This document shows positions 57,515 to 64,000 of a DNA stretch of 64,000 nucleotides, one piece after another. The translations under genes were made by a program, and so were the position numbers. Numbering within the stretch: position 1 is the stretch's first letter; the number at the start of each line of letters is the position of its first letter. This DNA is from Betaproteobacteria bacterium. GTDB lineage: Bacteria; Pseudomonadota; Gammaproteobacteria; Burkholderiales; CAIKXV01. The stretch lies in contig CANGYF010000019.1 of the NCBI GenBank assembly GCA_947458265.1, positions 1 through 64,000 on the forward strand. The letters are read 5' to 3'. The notes beneath the pieces were generated by a model. That model was not told where the DNA came from. It was given only the letters and a program-made list of their open reading frames with translations, and ran no database searches.

Positions 57515-57520
57515 TATACT
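57515..57520 (+). promoter_or_regulatory. -10 box of the IclR regulator gene
   Basis: TATACT lies 33 bases before ATG 57553, giving an expected transcript start near 57527 and a leader of about 25 bases with GGAAAA. It overlaps the ATG at 57526, which argues against that codon as the start. No clear -35 box, as expected for a regulated promoter. Confidence 0.45.
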
Positions 57521-57552
57521 GCTGCATGGTAATAATCAATCTGGAAAAACAG

Positions 57553-58401
57553 ATGCCTGCTCGCAAGACCACCGCCCCGACTCGGGCAAAAGCCCCGCGC
57601 GCCGCCGCACCGCGGCCAAAGGAACTGCTGCCCCTCGCCCCTGCCAAGCGCATCCGCGGCACGGCCAGTTCACGCAAGGTCCTGCAGGTCCTGACCTCGT
57701 TCACGCCCGACCGACCGGTCGTCACCGTCGACGCCATCGCCAAGGGCGTCAAGGTCCCGCTGTCGACAGCCTACCGCTACATCGCGCTGCTGCGCGAGGT
57801 GGGGCTGGTCACCGATGACGGCCACGGCGGATACCACCTGTCGCCTCGCATGGTCGAGCTGGCACGCGCCTCTCGTGCAGCGTTCAGCTTCATCGAGGTG
57901 GCCCTGCCCGTGATGGAGAAGCTGCGCGATGCCTCCGGCGAAAGCGTCATCCTGGTGCGCCGGGTCGGCGACGCGGCCATCTGCATCGAGCGCGCCGAGT
58001 CGGCGCAGCGCATGCGGCTGTCGTTCGAGGTCGGAGCATCCTACCCGCTGCATCGCGGTGCATCGCCCAAGCTGCTGCTGGCCTACATGGTCGACCGTGA
58101 ACGCAACGACTATATCGCGCGCGCACGCAAGATCGACGCCGACCTTCGGCGAAGGTCCGGCCCGTTCAACGAAGAACTGACGAACATCGTGCGCCAGGGC
58201 TGGTCCGAGAGCTCGGAAGAGATCACCCCTGGCGTCTGGGCGGCTGCGGCTCCAGTGGTCGAGGGCACTCGGCTGGCGGCAGCATTGTCGGTCGCGGGTC
58301 CGGCGTTCCGCCTCACCGAACGGCAGCGCACCCGTATCATCGCCCTGACCCGGCGTGCGGCAGACGAGATCAGCGAACAACTGGTCGCGATCGGGCGTTG
58401 A
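57553..58401 (+). CDS. IclR family transcription regulator
   Basis: A 282-residue regulator, starting at ATG 57553 (MPARKTT) with GGAAAA upstream. A basic alanine/proline-rich tail of about 35 residues precedes the winged helix ([48 protein letters not shown]). The effector domain (about 110-275) has [25 protein letters not shown], the [13 protein letters not shown] stretch and [12 protein letters not shown]. IclR proteins usually control aromatic or acid catabolism genes next to them. Here the divergent SDR stub and amidase and the downstream remnants and amidohydrolase are the candidate targets. Confidence 0.92.
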   Translation: MPARKTTAPTRAKAPRAAAPRPKELLPLAPAKRIRGTASSRKVLQVLTSFTPDRPVVTVDAIAKGVKVPLSTAYRYIALLREVGLVTDDGHGGYHLSPRMVELARASRAAFSFIEVALPVMEKLRDASGESVILVRRVGDAAICIERAESAQRMRLSFEVGASYPLHRGASPKLLLAYMVDRERNDYIARARKIDADLRRRSGPFNEELTNIVRQGWSESSEEITPGVWAAAAPVVEGTRLAAALSVAGPAFRLTERQRTRIIALTRRAADEISEQLVAIGR

Positions 58402-58590
58402 GGTGCGGTAACGTGCGGTAACGTGCGGCAGATCTGGGCGCACGCACTGCTGGAAGAGGCGCCCGACCCGACACCGGACGACGTGCGCCATGCGATCTCC
58501 GGCAACCTGTGCCGCTGCACCGGCCACATACCGATCGTCGAGGCCATCCTCGACGAAGCGCGCCGGCTGCGCGCGGGCACGACGGCTTGA
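58402..58590 (+). pseudogene. CoxS-type [2Fe-2S] subunit remnant (C-terminal end only)
   Basis: In frame directly after the IclR stop, and open from GTG 58423, is the C-terminal part of a xanthine-dehydrogenase/CO-dehydrogenase small subunit: ALLEEAPDPTPDDVRHAIS, GNLCRCTGHIPIVEAILDEA, ending at TGA 58588-58590. The C-x-C cluster pair is present. The preceding plant-type ferredoxin half, with its four cysteines and the first C-x2-C of the second cluster, is missing. A 10-bp tandem repeat TGCGGTAACG (58404-58423) marks the junction. It cannot make a working subunit, so it is a deletion remnant. Confidence 0.8.
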
Positions 58591-58630
58591 GCGCCCCGCG
58601 CGGACCACACATCCTCCCTGGAACACCACC

Positions 58631-59629
58631 ATGCCGATCGATGTCCACGCACACTATGTCCCGCTCGAGATCCTCGAGCCGCTGTCCATCCGCGCCGCAG
58701 ACTTCGGCGTGTCCGTGGTTGAGTCCTCGCCCGGCTGCCATTGCCTTCGCTTCGCGCACGGCCTGCAGGTACGGCCGTTCTTCAGCAAGCTGGTCGAGCC
58801 GATCCCCGAGCGGCTGGCGAGCATGGACCGCACCGGAATCGACCGCCAGGTGCTGTCGGCGTGGGCGGACATCTTCGCCTATGCGCTGCCGCAGGCCCAG
58901 GGCATGCGCTGGCACCGGCTGCTGAACGATTCGCTGGCGCGGCTGTGCGCGCGTGAACCCGCGCGCTTCTCGTGGCTCGCTTCCGGTGCACTGCCGGATG
59001 CGGCCGGCGCCGCGCGCGAACTCGAGCGCGCAGTGCGCGAGGATGGCGCGGTCGGCGGCGTAGTCGCCGCGAACATCGAGGGCACCAACCTTGGCGACCT
59101 CGACCTCGACGCCTACTGGGACTGTGCACAGTCGCTCGGCGTGCCGGTGTTCATCCATCCGGCTGCCCCTGCGCCGAACGCACGCACCTCGCGCCATGCG
59201 CTGAACCAGATCGTGCAGTACACCTACGACACCACGCTGTGCGTCGGCTCGCTGATCGGTGCCGGCGTGCTCGACCGGTTCCCGAAGCTGGAGCTGATCC
59301 TGTCGCACGGCGGCGGCGCCCTGCCCTGGCTGATCGGCCGCTTCGACTGCATGCACGGCCGCATGGACCGAAGGCAGCAGCAGGACGTGGCAGCCATGGC
59401 ACCCTCGTCGTACTTGACGCGGCTGTCCTACGACACGATCCTCCATGAACCTGCGGCACTGCGCTACCTGATCGACCGGGTCGGCGCGGATCGCGTGGTG
59501 CTGGGCAGCGACGACTCCTTCCCGCCCGCCGACCAAGACCCGATGGCGACGCTGCGCGCGACCGGCATCGCCGCCGGCGACATCGAACTGATCGCGGAGG
59601 GCAATCCGCGCCGGCTGTTCCGGTTCTGA
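58631..59629 (+). CDS. Amidohydrolase-2 family protein (ACMSD-like)
   Basis: A 332-residue metal-dependent hydrolase or decarboxylase. ATG 58631 begins MPIDVHAHYVP with the D-x-H-x-H type metal motif (His6, His8). Further ligands are expected at His in VPVFIHPAAPAP, His in LILSHGGGALPWLIGR and Asp in VVLGSDDSFPP. It is closest in layout to 2-amino-3-carboxymuconate-6-semialdehyde decarboxylase-type enzymes. It lies between the CoxS remnant and the CoxG-like gene, all rightward, and probably belongs to the IclR-controlled catabolic unit. Substrate unknown. Confidence 0.88.
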   Translation: MPIDVHAHYVPLEILEPLSIRAADFGVSVVESSPGCHCLRFAHGLQVRPFFSKLVEPIPERLASMDRTGIDRQVLSAWADIFAYALPQAQGMRWHRLLNDSLARLCAREPARFSWLASGALPDAAGAARELERAVREDGAVGGVVAANIEGTNLGDLDLDAYWDCAQSLGVPVFIHPAAPAPNARTSRHALNQIVQYTYDTTLCVGSLIGAGVLDRFPKLELILSHGGGALPWLIGRFDCMHGRMDRRQQQDVAAMAPSSYLTRLSYDTILHEPAALRYLIDRVGADRVVLGSDDSFPPADQDPMATLRATGIAAGDIELIAEGNPRRLFRF

Positions 59630-59689
59630 CCAGAGAGTCCCTCGGTATACCCACCCCGCCTGAAACCAAACAGACAGACAGAGACGACT

Positions 59690-60352
59690 ATGGAAATCAA
59701 AGGCGAACGAATCATCCCGGCGAAACGACCGGTTGTCTGGGCTGCGTTGAATGATCCGGGCGTGCTGCAGCGCTCGATCCCAGGCTGCGAGACGATCGAG
59801 AAGGTTTCCGACACCGAGCTCAACGCGACGCTGACGCTGAAGGTCGGCCCGGTGAAGGCCAGGTTCAAGGGCAACGTGAAGCTGGTCGACCTGATGCCTC
59901 CGGAGCAGTACACGATCGTCGGCGAAGGCCAGGGCGGGGTCGCCGGCTTCGGCAAGATGAAGGCGACGGTCACGCTGGCGGAAGTCGAGGGCGGCACCCG
60001 CCTCAACTACGTGGCCGACGCGCAGGTCGGCGGCAAGCTGGCACAGGTCGGCTCGCGCCTGATCGAAGGCACGGCCACCAAGCTGGCGCAGGAGTTCTTC
60101 GACGCCTTCGAGAAGAACGTCGTGCCGACCGCTGGCGCAGAGGCGGGCGACGAGACGCTGCCTTTGGCCGCGGCGGCTGCACCGGCGCCGGTGGCTGCCG
60201 ACCCGGCAACGGCAGCCGCGGAAGCGCCGCCTGCCGCACCCGTGCCACCCACGGCTGAAGACCCGCTCGGCGCGATGCCGCGTTGGGTGTGGGCGGTGGG
60301 CGCGGCGGTGGCGCTCGCGATCGCGGTGTTCCTGACCAGCATGCGCGGCTGA
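59690..60352 (+). CDS. CoxG-like SRPBCC protein with C-terminal membrane anchor
   Basis: A 220-residue protein of the CoxG family (SRPBCC fold) with MEIKGERIIPAKRPVVWAAL, PGVLQRSIPGCE, LKVGPVKARFKG and AQVGGKLAQVGSRLI. An alanine/proline-rich linker (about 145-195) leads to a single membrane helix (WVWAVGAAVALAIAVFL) at the C-terminus. CoxG recruits CO dehydrogenase to the membrane in Oligotropha; relatives accompany many molybdenum hydroxylases. The catalytic subunits are missing here except for two fragments nearby. It is followed 32 bases later by a hydrolase gene. Confidence 0.9.
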   Translation: MEIKGERIIPAKRPVVWAALNDPGVLQRSIPGCETIEKVSDTELNATLTLKVGPVKARFKGNVKLVDLMPPEQYTIVGEGQGGVAGFGKMKATVTLAEVEGGTRLNYVADAQVGGKLAQVGSRLIEGTATKLAQEFFDAFEKNVVPTAGAEAGDETLPLAAAAAPAPVAADPATAAAEAPPAAPVPPTAEDPLGAMPRWVWAVGAAVALAIAVFLTSMRG

Positions 60353-60384
60353 CCGCGCGTCCGTACAAACTCGAGGAGCCTGCA

Positions 60385-61263
60385 ATGCCCTACGCGACCG
60401 CAGCCGATGGCGTGAAGCTGTATTACGAAGAAGCCGGTTCAGGCACCCCGATCGTCTTCGTGCACGAGTTCGGCGACAACTACCGCAGCTGGGAACAGCA
60501 GGTCGGGTTCTTCTCGCGCCGCTACCGCTGCATCGTGTACGCCGCGCGCGGCTACCCGCCGTCGGACATCCCTGCCGAGGTCGAACGCTATTCGCAGCGC
60601 CAGGCCTGCGACGACATCGCAGCCGTAATGGACCACCTCGGCCTGGTGAAGGCGCACATCGTCGGCATCTCGATGGGCGGCTTCGCCACCCTGCACTTCG
60701 GCCTGAACCATGCTTCGCGCGCGCTGTCGCTGACTGCGGCAGCGGCCGGCTACGGTGCCGAGAAGGCCTTCGAGGGCGAGATGCGTGCGCAGGCGGAAGT
60801 GGCGGCAGGCAAGTTCGAGTCGATGGGGCCGGAGAAGTTCGCCGAGATCTACGGCGAGGCGGCCGCGCGCGTGCAGTTCCAGAACAAGGACCCGCGCGGC
60901 TGGCGCGCCTTCATCGACCGGCTGAAGCAGCATTCGCAGGTCGGCGCGGCGGCGACCATGCGCGGCGTGCAGGCCCGACGCCCCTCCCTCTACGACCTCG
61001 AGGACGGCTTGCGCGACATGCAGGTGCCGACGCTGCTGGTAGTCGGCGACGAGGACGACCACTGCATCCAGCCCGGCATTTACCTCAAGCGCATCCTTCC
61101 AGCCTGTGGCCTGGTCGTGCTGCCGAAGACAGGGCATGCGGTGAACCTGGAAGAGCCGGCACTGTTCAACCAGTTCGTCGCCGAGTTCCTCGCGCAGGTC
61201 GAGAACAACGCCTGGAAGGTACGCGACCCGCGCGCGATCCCGGGCGCACTGCTCAAGACCTGA
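60385..61263 (+). CDS. Alpha/beta hydrolase
   Basis: A 292-residue cytosolic hydrolase with GAGGAG 7 bases before ATG 60385. The oxyanion region reads VHEFGDNYRSW, the nucleophile is Ser96 in GISMGGF, the acid is an Asp in VVGDEDDHC and the base is His in KTGHAVNLEEP. It resembles the meta-cleavage-product and enol-lactone hydrolase group. It follows the CoxG-like gene, so it may act on a ring-cleavage or ester product in the same pathway. The substrate is not clear. Confidence 0.88.
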   Translation: MPYATAADGVKLYYEEAGSGTPIVFVHEFGDNYRSWEQQVGFFSRRYRCIVYAARGYPPSDIPAEVERYSQRQACDDIAAVMDHLGLVKAHIVGISMGGFATLHFGLNHASRALSLTAAAAGYGAEKAFEGEMRAQAEVAAGKFESMGPEKFAEIYGEAAARVQFQNKDPRGWRAFIDRLKQHSQVGAAATMRGVQARRPSLYDLEDGLRDMQVPTLLVVGDEDDHCIQPGIYLKRILPACGLVVLPKTGHAVNLEEPALFNQFVAEFLAQVENNAWKVRDPRAIPGALLKT

Positions 61264-61305
61264 GTCTGCCGCGGGTCGGCCAGCCGACCCGCACCATCCC
61301 GCGCG

Positions 61306-62310
61306 TCACTGGCCCTTGATGCCGGTGCTCGCGATGACCTGGCGCCAGCGCTGCAGGTCGACCTTCATGAAGGCCTGGAACTCGTCCGGACCCATGCCGA
61401 CGGGCTCCAGCCCATGCGCGGCGAACTGCTGCTTCAGTTCGGCGGTCTCCATCGCGCCGATGATGGTCCGGTGCACGCGGTCGACGATCGGACGCGGCGT
61501 GCCTGCGGGCGCCATCATGCCGAACCAGGCAGTGAAGTCGAAGCCCGGGATCATCGACTCGGCGACGGTGGGTACCGCCGGCAGGCTCGGCACGCGCCGG
61601 ATCGAGGTCACCGCGAGCGGCCGGATCCTGCCGCTGTCGATGTACGGCCGCAGTGCCGGGATTGCGTAGATCATCACCGGCAGATGGCCGCCGACGAAGT
61701 CGTTGATCGCCCGTCCCTGCTCCTTGTACGACACATGGGTGATCTTCGCGCCGGCCCGCGAGAACAGGAACTCGCCGGACAGATGCGTCGTGGTACCCGT
61801 GCCGGCACTCGTGTAGTTCATCGTCGGGTCGCGCCGTGCGAGTGCCACGAGTTCCGTCACCGTCTTCACGGGCAGCGATGCATGCGCGGCAATCAGCCCG
61901 GGCGCGTTGGTGATCAGCGTGATCGCCTGGAAGTCGCGCACCGGGTCGTACGGGACATTGGCCATCATCAGCGTGCCGGTGCCATGGCTGGCCACGGTAC
62001 CGAGCACCAGCGTGTGGCCGTCTGGCGTCGCCCGTGCCGCCTCGGCGCCACCGATGGTGCCGGCCGCACCCGGGCGGTTCTCGACGAGCACGCCATCGCC
62101 GAGATCCTTGGACAGTCGGGCGCCGACCAGCCGGGCGACCATGTCGGCAGTGGAACCGGCACCGAATGGCACGATCAGCCGGATCGGCCGCGCTGGCCAC
62201 GTCTGGGCTGCGGCGTCGCGCGTGGCCGGAGGCAGAGGTGCCAGCAGCGCGAGAAGGACCGCAACAGCAGCAGCAGCGGCATACCGCCGCGAAGGAAGGT
62301 TGAAGTGCAT
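61306..62310 (-). CDS. Bug/TctC family tripartite tricarboxylate transporter receptor
   Basis: A 334-residue periplasmic binding protein. ATG 62310 has GGAG 6 bases upstream. A signal peptide with a long alanine/leucine core ends DAAAQ, then WPARPIRLIVPFGAGS, ENRPGAAGTIGG, YDPVRDFQAITL and the ligand-loop HVSYKEQGRAIND, which differs from the common PYKGG. It is convergent with the hydrolase gene and divergent from a GntR regulator over a region with a hairpin and two tandem palindromic repeats. It is an orphan receptor, plausibly for the carboxylate used by this island. Confidence 0.93.
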   Translation of the reverse strand: MHFNLPSRRYAAAAAVAVLLALLAPLPPATRDAAAQTWPARPIRLIVPFGAGSTADMVARLVGARLSKDLGDGVLVENRPGAAGTIGGAEAARATPDGHTLVLGTVASHGTGTLMMANVPYDPVRDFQAITLITNAPGLIAAHASLPVKTVTELVALARRDPTMNYTSAGTGTTTHLSGEFLFSRAGAKITHVSYKEQGRAINDFVGGHLPVMIYAIPALRPYIDSGRIRPLAVTSIRRVPSLPAVPTVAESMIPGFDFTAWFGMMAPAGTPRPIVDRVHRTIIGAMETAELKQQFAAHGLEPVGMGPDEFQAFMKVDLQRWRQVIASTGIKGQ

Positions 62311-62347
62311 TGCGCGCTCCGCGCGGGGATCGTGGTGTTGAGGCCGG

Positions 62348-62377
62348 GGCGGCACTGCGGGGTATGGCAGTGCCGCC
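62348..62377. promoter_or_regulatory. 11-bp hairpin in the TctC-GntR intergenic region
   Basis: GGCGGCACTGC (62348-62358) is perfectly complementary to 62367-62377 with an 8-base loop. It lies 38 bases upstream of the TctC start and could be an operator or a leader hairpin. Confidence 0.4.
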
Positions 62378-62433
62378 GGGTGTCATTGCACTGCCTTCAT
62401 TGGGCGTCGCCTAACTGACCCCGGAAGCGTGAA

Positions 62434-62493
62434 GTGTGATCACAGAAGGCGGTCGGGTCAAGAGGTGTGATCACAGCAGGCGGTCGGGTCAAG
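62434..62493. promoter_or_regulatory. Tandem 29-base repeats with TGTGATCACA palindromes
   Basis: Two 29-base direct repeats, 62434-62462 and 62465-62493, differ at one base and have a 31-base period, close to three helical turns. Each contains the perfect 10-base palindrome TGTGATCACA followed by a GGCGGTCGGGTCAAG stretch. They lie between the divergent TctC and GntR genes and are good candidates for GntR operators. Confidence 0.55.
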
Positions 62494-62607
62494 GTCTGCA
62501 GCGCTCCGGCGGCCACCTCACGGTGCCATGAGCAGGCGCCGTGCGTTCGCCTTGGCGCCGGGCAAGCCTCCTTGACACATCGGCGACGGCTGAGCATAGT
62601 GAAAGCC

Positions 62608-63447
62608 ATGGATGCACTGACCCGCGCCGTGCGCGAATCCACCGATTTCCCGTCGATCAGCGCCCTTCGGGCGGTCAAGGGTGCATCGGTCCCCGCTCGG
62701 CGCGGCAGCAGCACGCGGCCGGGCACCGATGCCGTACGGCAGCGCGGAGAACTGCAGCTGCAGGTGGCAAGGCTGCTGCGCGTTGCGCTGATGACCGGTC
62801 AGTTCGTACCTGGCCAGACCCTGTCGCTGCGGCAGCTGGCGGCCAAGCTCGGCACCAGCCCGATGCCGGTGCGTGCCGTCCTCGGGCAGATGATCGCCTC
62901 CGGCGTGCTCGAGACCCAGCCTAACGGTTCGGTCGCCGTAGCCCGGATGACCGAAGCGAGGTTCACCGAACTCACCCGGGTACGCAAGGCGCTCGAGGGC
63001 ATGGCCGCCGAAATGGCCTGCCGCAATGCCACGCCGGAGCTGATCTCCGAACTCGAGAAGATCAACGCCCGGCTGTATCGATCGATCGCCAGCCGCGACA
63101 TCCTGGCCTGCCTGCGCCTGAACCAGGCCTTCCACTTCACGCTCTACTCGGCGTCGGCCTCCGAGATCCTGCCCAATCTGATCGAAGCGCTGTGGCTGCG
63201 CGCGGGTCCGTTCATGTACTTCTCGCTGACCGTACCCGAAACGCCGTGGAATGCCACCGGGCACAAGGCCGTCATCGACTGCCTGCGCAAGGGCAATGCG
63301 CGCGCGACCCGTCTCGCGATCGAGCGCGAAATCGCCGGTTCTGCCACCTTGCTCCTGAAGCGCTCCGATGCCTTCTGCACCGCCAGCGGGGCGGGTGCCG
63401 CTGCCGCCGAGGTACCGTCAAGCCGCAAGCGCGTGCCGCGGCGCTGA
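62608..63447 (+). CDS. GntR family regulator (FadR/FCD type)
   Basis: A 279-residue regulator starting at ATG 62608. A 45-residue leader precedes the winged helix at about 50-115 (LLRVALMTGQFVPGQTLSLRQLAAKLGTS then MPVRAVLGQMIASGVLE). The FCD-type helical effector domain follows (LTRVRKALEGMAAEMACRN, LRLNQAFHFTLYSASAS, HKAVIDCLRKGNARATRLAIEREI), with the His residues that bind metal in this class. FadR-type regulators usually bind acid metabolites. The divergent TctC gene and tandem palindromes suggest local autoregulation. Confidence 0.9.
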   Translation: MDALTRAVRESTDFPSISALRAVKGASVPARRGSSTRPGTDAVRQRGELQLQVARLLRVALMTGQFVPGQTLSLRQLAAKLGTSPMPVRAVLGQMIASGVLETQPNGSVAVARMTEARFTELTRVRKALEGMAAEMACRNATPELISELEKINARLYRSIASRDILACLRLNQAFHFTLYSASASEILPNLIEALWLRAGPFMYFSLTVPETPWNATGHKAVIDCLRKGNARATRLAIEREIAGSATLLLKRSDAFCTASGAGAAAAEVPSSRKRVPRR

Positions 63448-63458
63448 AGGGCCGCACA

Positions 63459-63600
63459 GTGGCGGCGATGGAACGGCTCGTCGGGCAGCCGCTGCTCGAG
63501 GAATTCGTATACGACCGTGACGGCCAGATGCTCTCCGGCACCTTCGCCGACTACCTGATCGCCACCGCCACCGGGTTCCCGCGGGTCGATGCGATCAGCG
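63459..63600 (+). pseudogene. CoxL-type molybdenum hydroxylase large-subunit remnant
   Basis: Just after the GntR gene the plus strand reads MERLVGQPLLEEFVYDRDG, QMLSGTFADYLIATATGFP and RVDAIS. This matches the late C-terminal part of the molybdopterin-binding subunit of xanthine-dehydrogenase/CO-dehydrogenase-family enzymes (the LxEEfvYDxdGqlltgtfmDY block). Family similarity ends near 63600, where the stop of the leftward hydrolase gene begins, and the frame runs on without meaning to 63671. More than 700 residues of the normal subunit are missing, so this is a fragment. Confidence 0.72.
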
Positions 63601-64000
63601 TCACCCTCGCCCTGCCGGTGCACAACCGACTGGCGCGTGCGCTGCGAGAAAGTCGGTTATCGCGCGGTTGAACAGCGCAGGCTGTTCGACGTTCGACAGA
63701 TGAGATGCATCCGGGATGATCACCAGTTGCGAGCCCGGCAGGTTGCGGTGGATCTCGCGCGCCATCTCCGGCGGCGTACCGTGGTCCTGGTCGCCGACCA
63801 TCACCAGCACCGGGCAACGGATCTCGTGCAGGCGGTGGGCCAGGTCGACCCGCGAGATCGCCTCGCAGCAGCCAGCGAACCCGTCAGGGGGCGTGGCCAG
63901 GATGTCGGCGCCGATGCGCGCCATCACGTCCGGCCGTGCGGCACGGAACGGCGCGGTGAACCAGCGCGCGAGCGTGCTCTCGAGCAGCGCCGGCATGCCC
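63601..64000 (-). CDS. Enol-lactonase-like alpha/beta hydrolase (5' end outside window)
   Basis: The C-terminal 132 residues of an alpha/beta hydrolase. It shares ARWFTAPFRA, FAGCCEAISRVDL, GDQDHGTP (with the triad Asp) and the His-containing PDASHLSNVEQPALF with the 20412 gene, so the two are paralogues of the PcaD type. The nucleophile half lies beyond the right edge. It is convergent with the GntR gene, and its stop abuts the CoxL remnant. Probable role: hydrolysis of an enol-lactone or related product in the catabolic island. Confidence 0.85.
   Translation of the reverse strand, partial: GMPALLESTLARWFTAPFRAARPDVMARIGADILATPPDGFAGCCEAISRVDLAHRLHEIRCPVLVMVGDQDHGTPPEMAREIHRNLPGSQLVIIPDASHLSNVEQPALFNRAITDFLAAHAPVGCAPAGRG

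Noticed and set aside
62434-62493. Crp binding sites
   Set aside because: The palindrome has TGTGA and TCACA directly joined, without the 6-base spacer needed by Crp dimers.
62434-62493. Start of a CRISPR array
   Set aside because: Only two repeat units with a 2-base gap between them, so there is no spacer.

Overview
The window is a chromosomal stretch of a high-GC betaproteobacterium, most likely from the Burkholderiales or a close relative. The evidence is a DUF3567-type small protein (a family I know only from that group), three orphan Bug/TctC periplasmic binding proteins, GlnB next to glutamine-dependent NadE, a LolA-FtsK-RarA neighbourhood, and GcdH with a class III CoA-transferase. 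No tRNA, rRNA, CRISPR array or intact insertion sequence was seen. Genes are dense, with many 4-base overlaps and several GTG or TTG starts. Long open frames opposite real genes are artefacts of high GC.

Left part (1-23 kb): a partial SDR, a membrane-fused spermidine-synthase-like protein, an esterase-like lipoprotein, an MmgE/PrpD protein, an isoprenylcysteine-methyltransferase-like membrane protein, two unidentified polytopic membrane proteins, a TctC protein, a subtilisin autotransporter, an amidase, a double-domain M16 protease coupled to a DnaQ-like exonuclease with a degenerate GIY-YIG-like part, DUF3567, a DMT exporter coupled to a second spermidine-synthase-like protein, an enol-lactonase-like hydrolase, an SDR lacking its catalytic Tyr and Lys, and a secreted protein with a PEP-CTERM-like tail.

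Central housekeeping block (23-37 kb): rarA, a TctC gene, an OmpA-like lipoprotein, lolA coupled to a DUF4124-type protein and ftsK, a Crp/Fnr regulator, trxB, an Smr protein, glnB-nadE, a FemAB-like protein and a Nudix hydrolase.

Catabolic and surface block (37-56 kb): a resorcylate-decarboxylase-like amidohydrolase, a YbfB-type MFS protein, then gcdH, a serine-less hydrolase-fold protein and a CoA-transferase, which together suggest glutarate/glutaryl-CoA breakdown. An approximately 12-kb two-partner secretion locus follows: a 2923-residue TpsA exoprotein, a protein with two FecR domains, the TpsB transporter, and a small cysteine-rich secreted protein.

Right part (56-64 kb): a catabolic island with an amidase, a stub of an SDR gene, an IclR regulator, an amidohydrolase, a CoxG-like protein, an alpha/beta hydrolase, a TctC protein, a GntR regulator and a partial enol-lactonase. 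Two short gene remnants, the C-terminus of a CoxS-type [2Fe-2S] subunit and a piece of a CoxL-type molybdenum subunit, flank the intact coxG-like gene and point to a decayed molybdenum-hydroxylase cluster. Two distant intergenic regions share a repeat containing the core AATCCGGGTCAGACACG arranged in long perfect inverted repeats.
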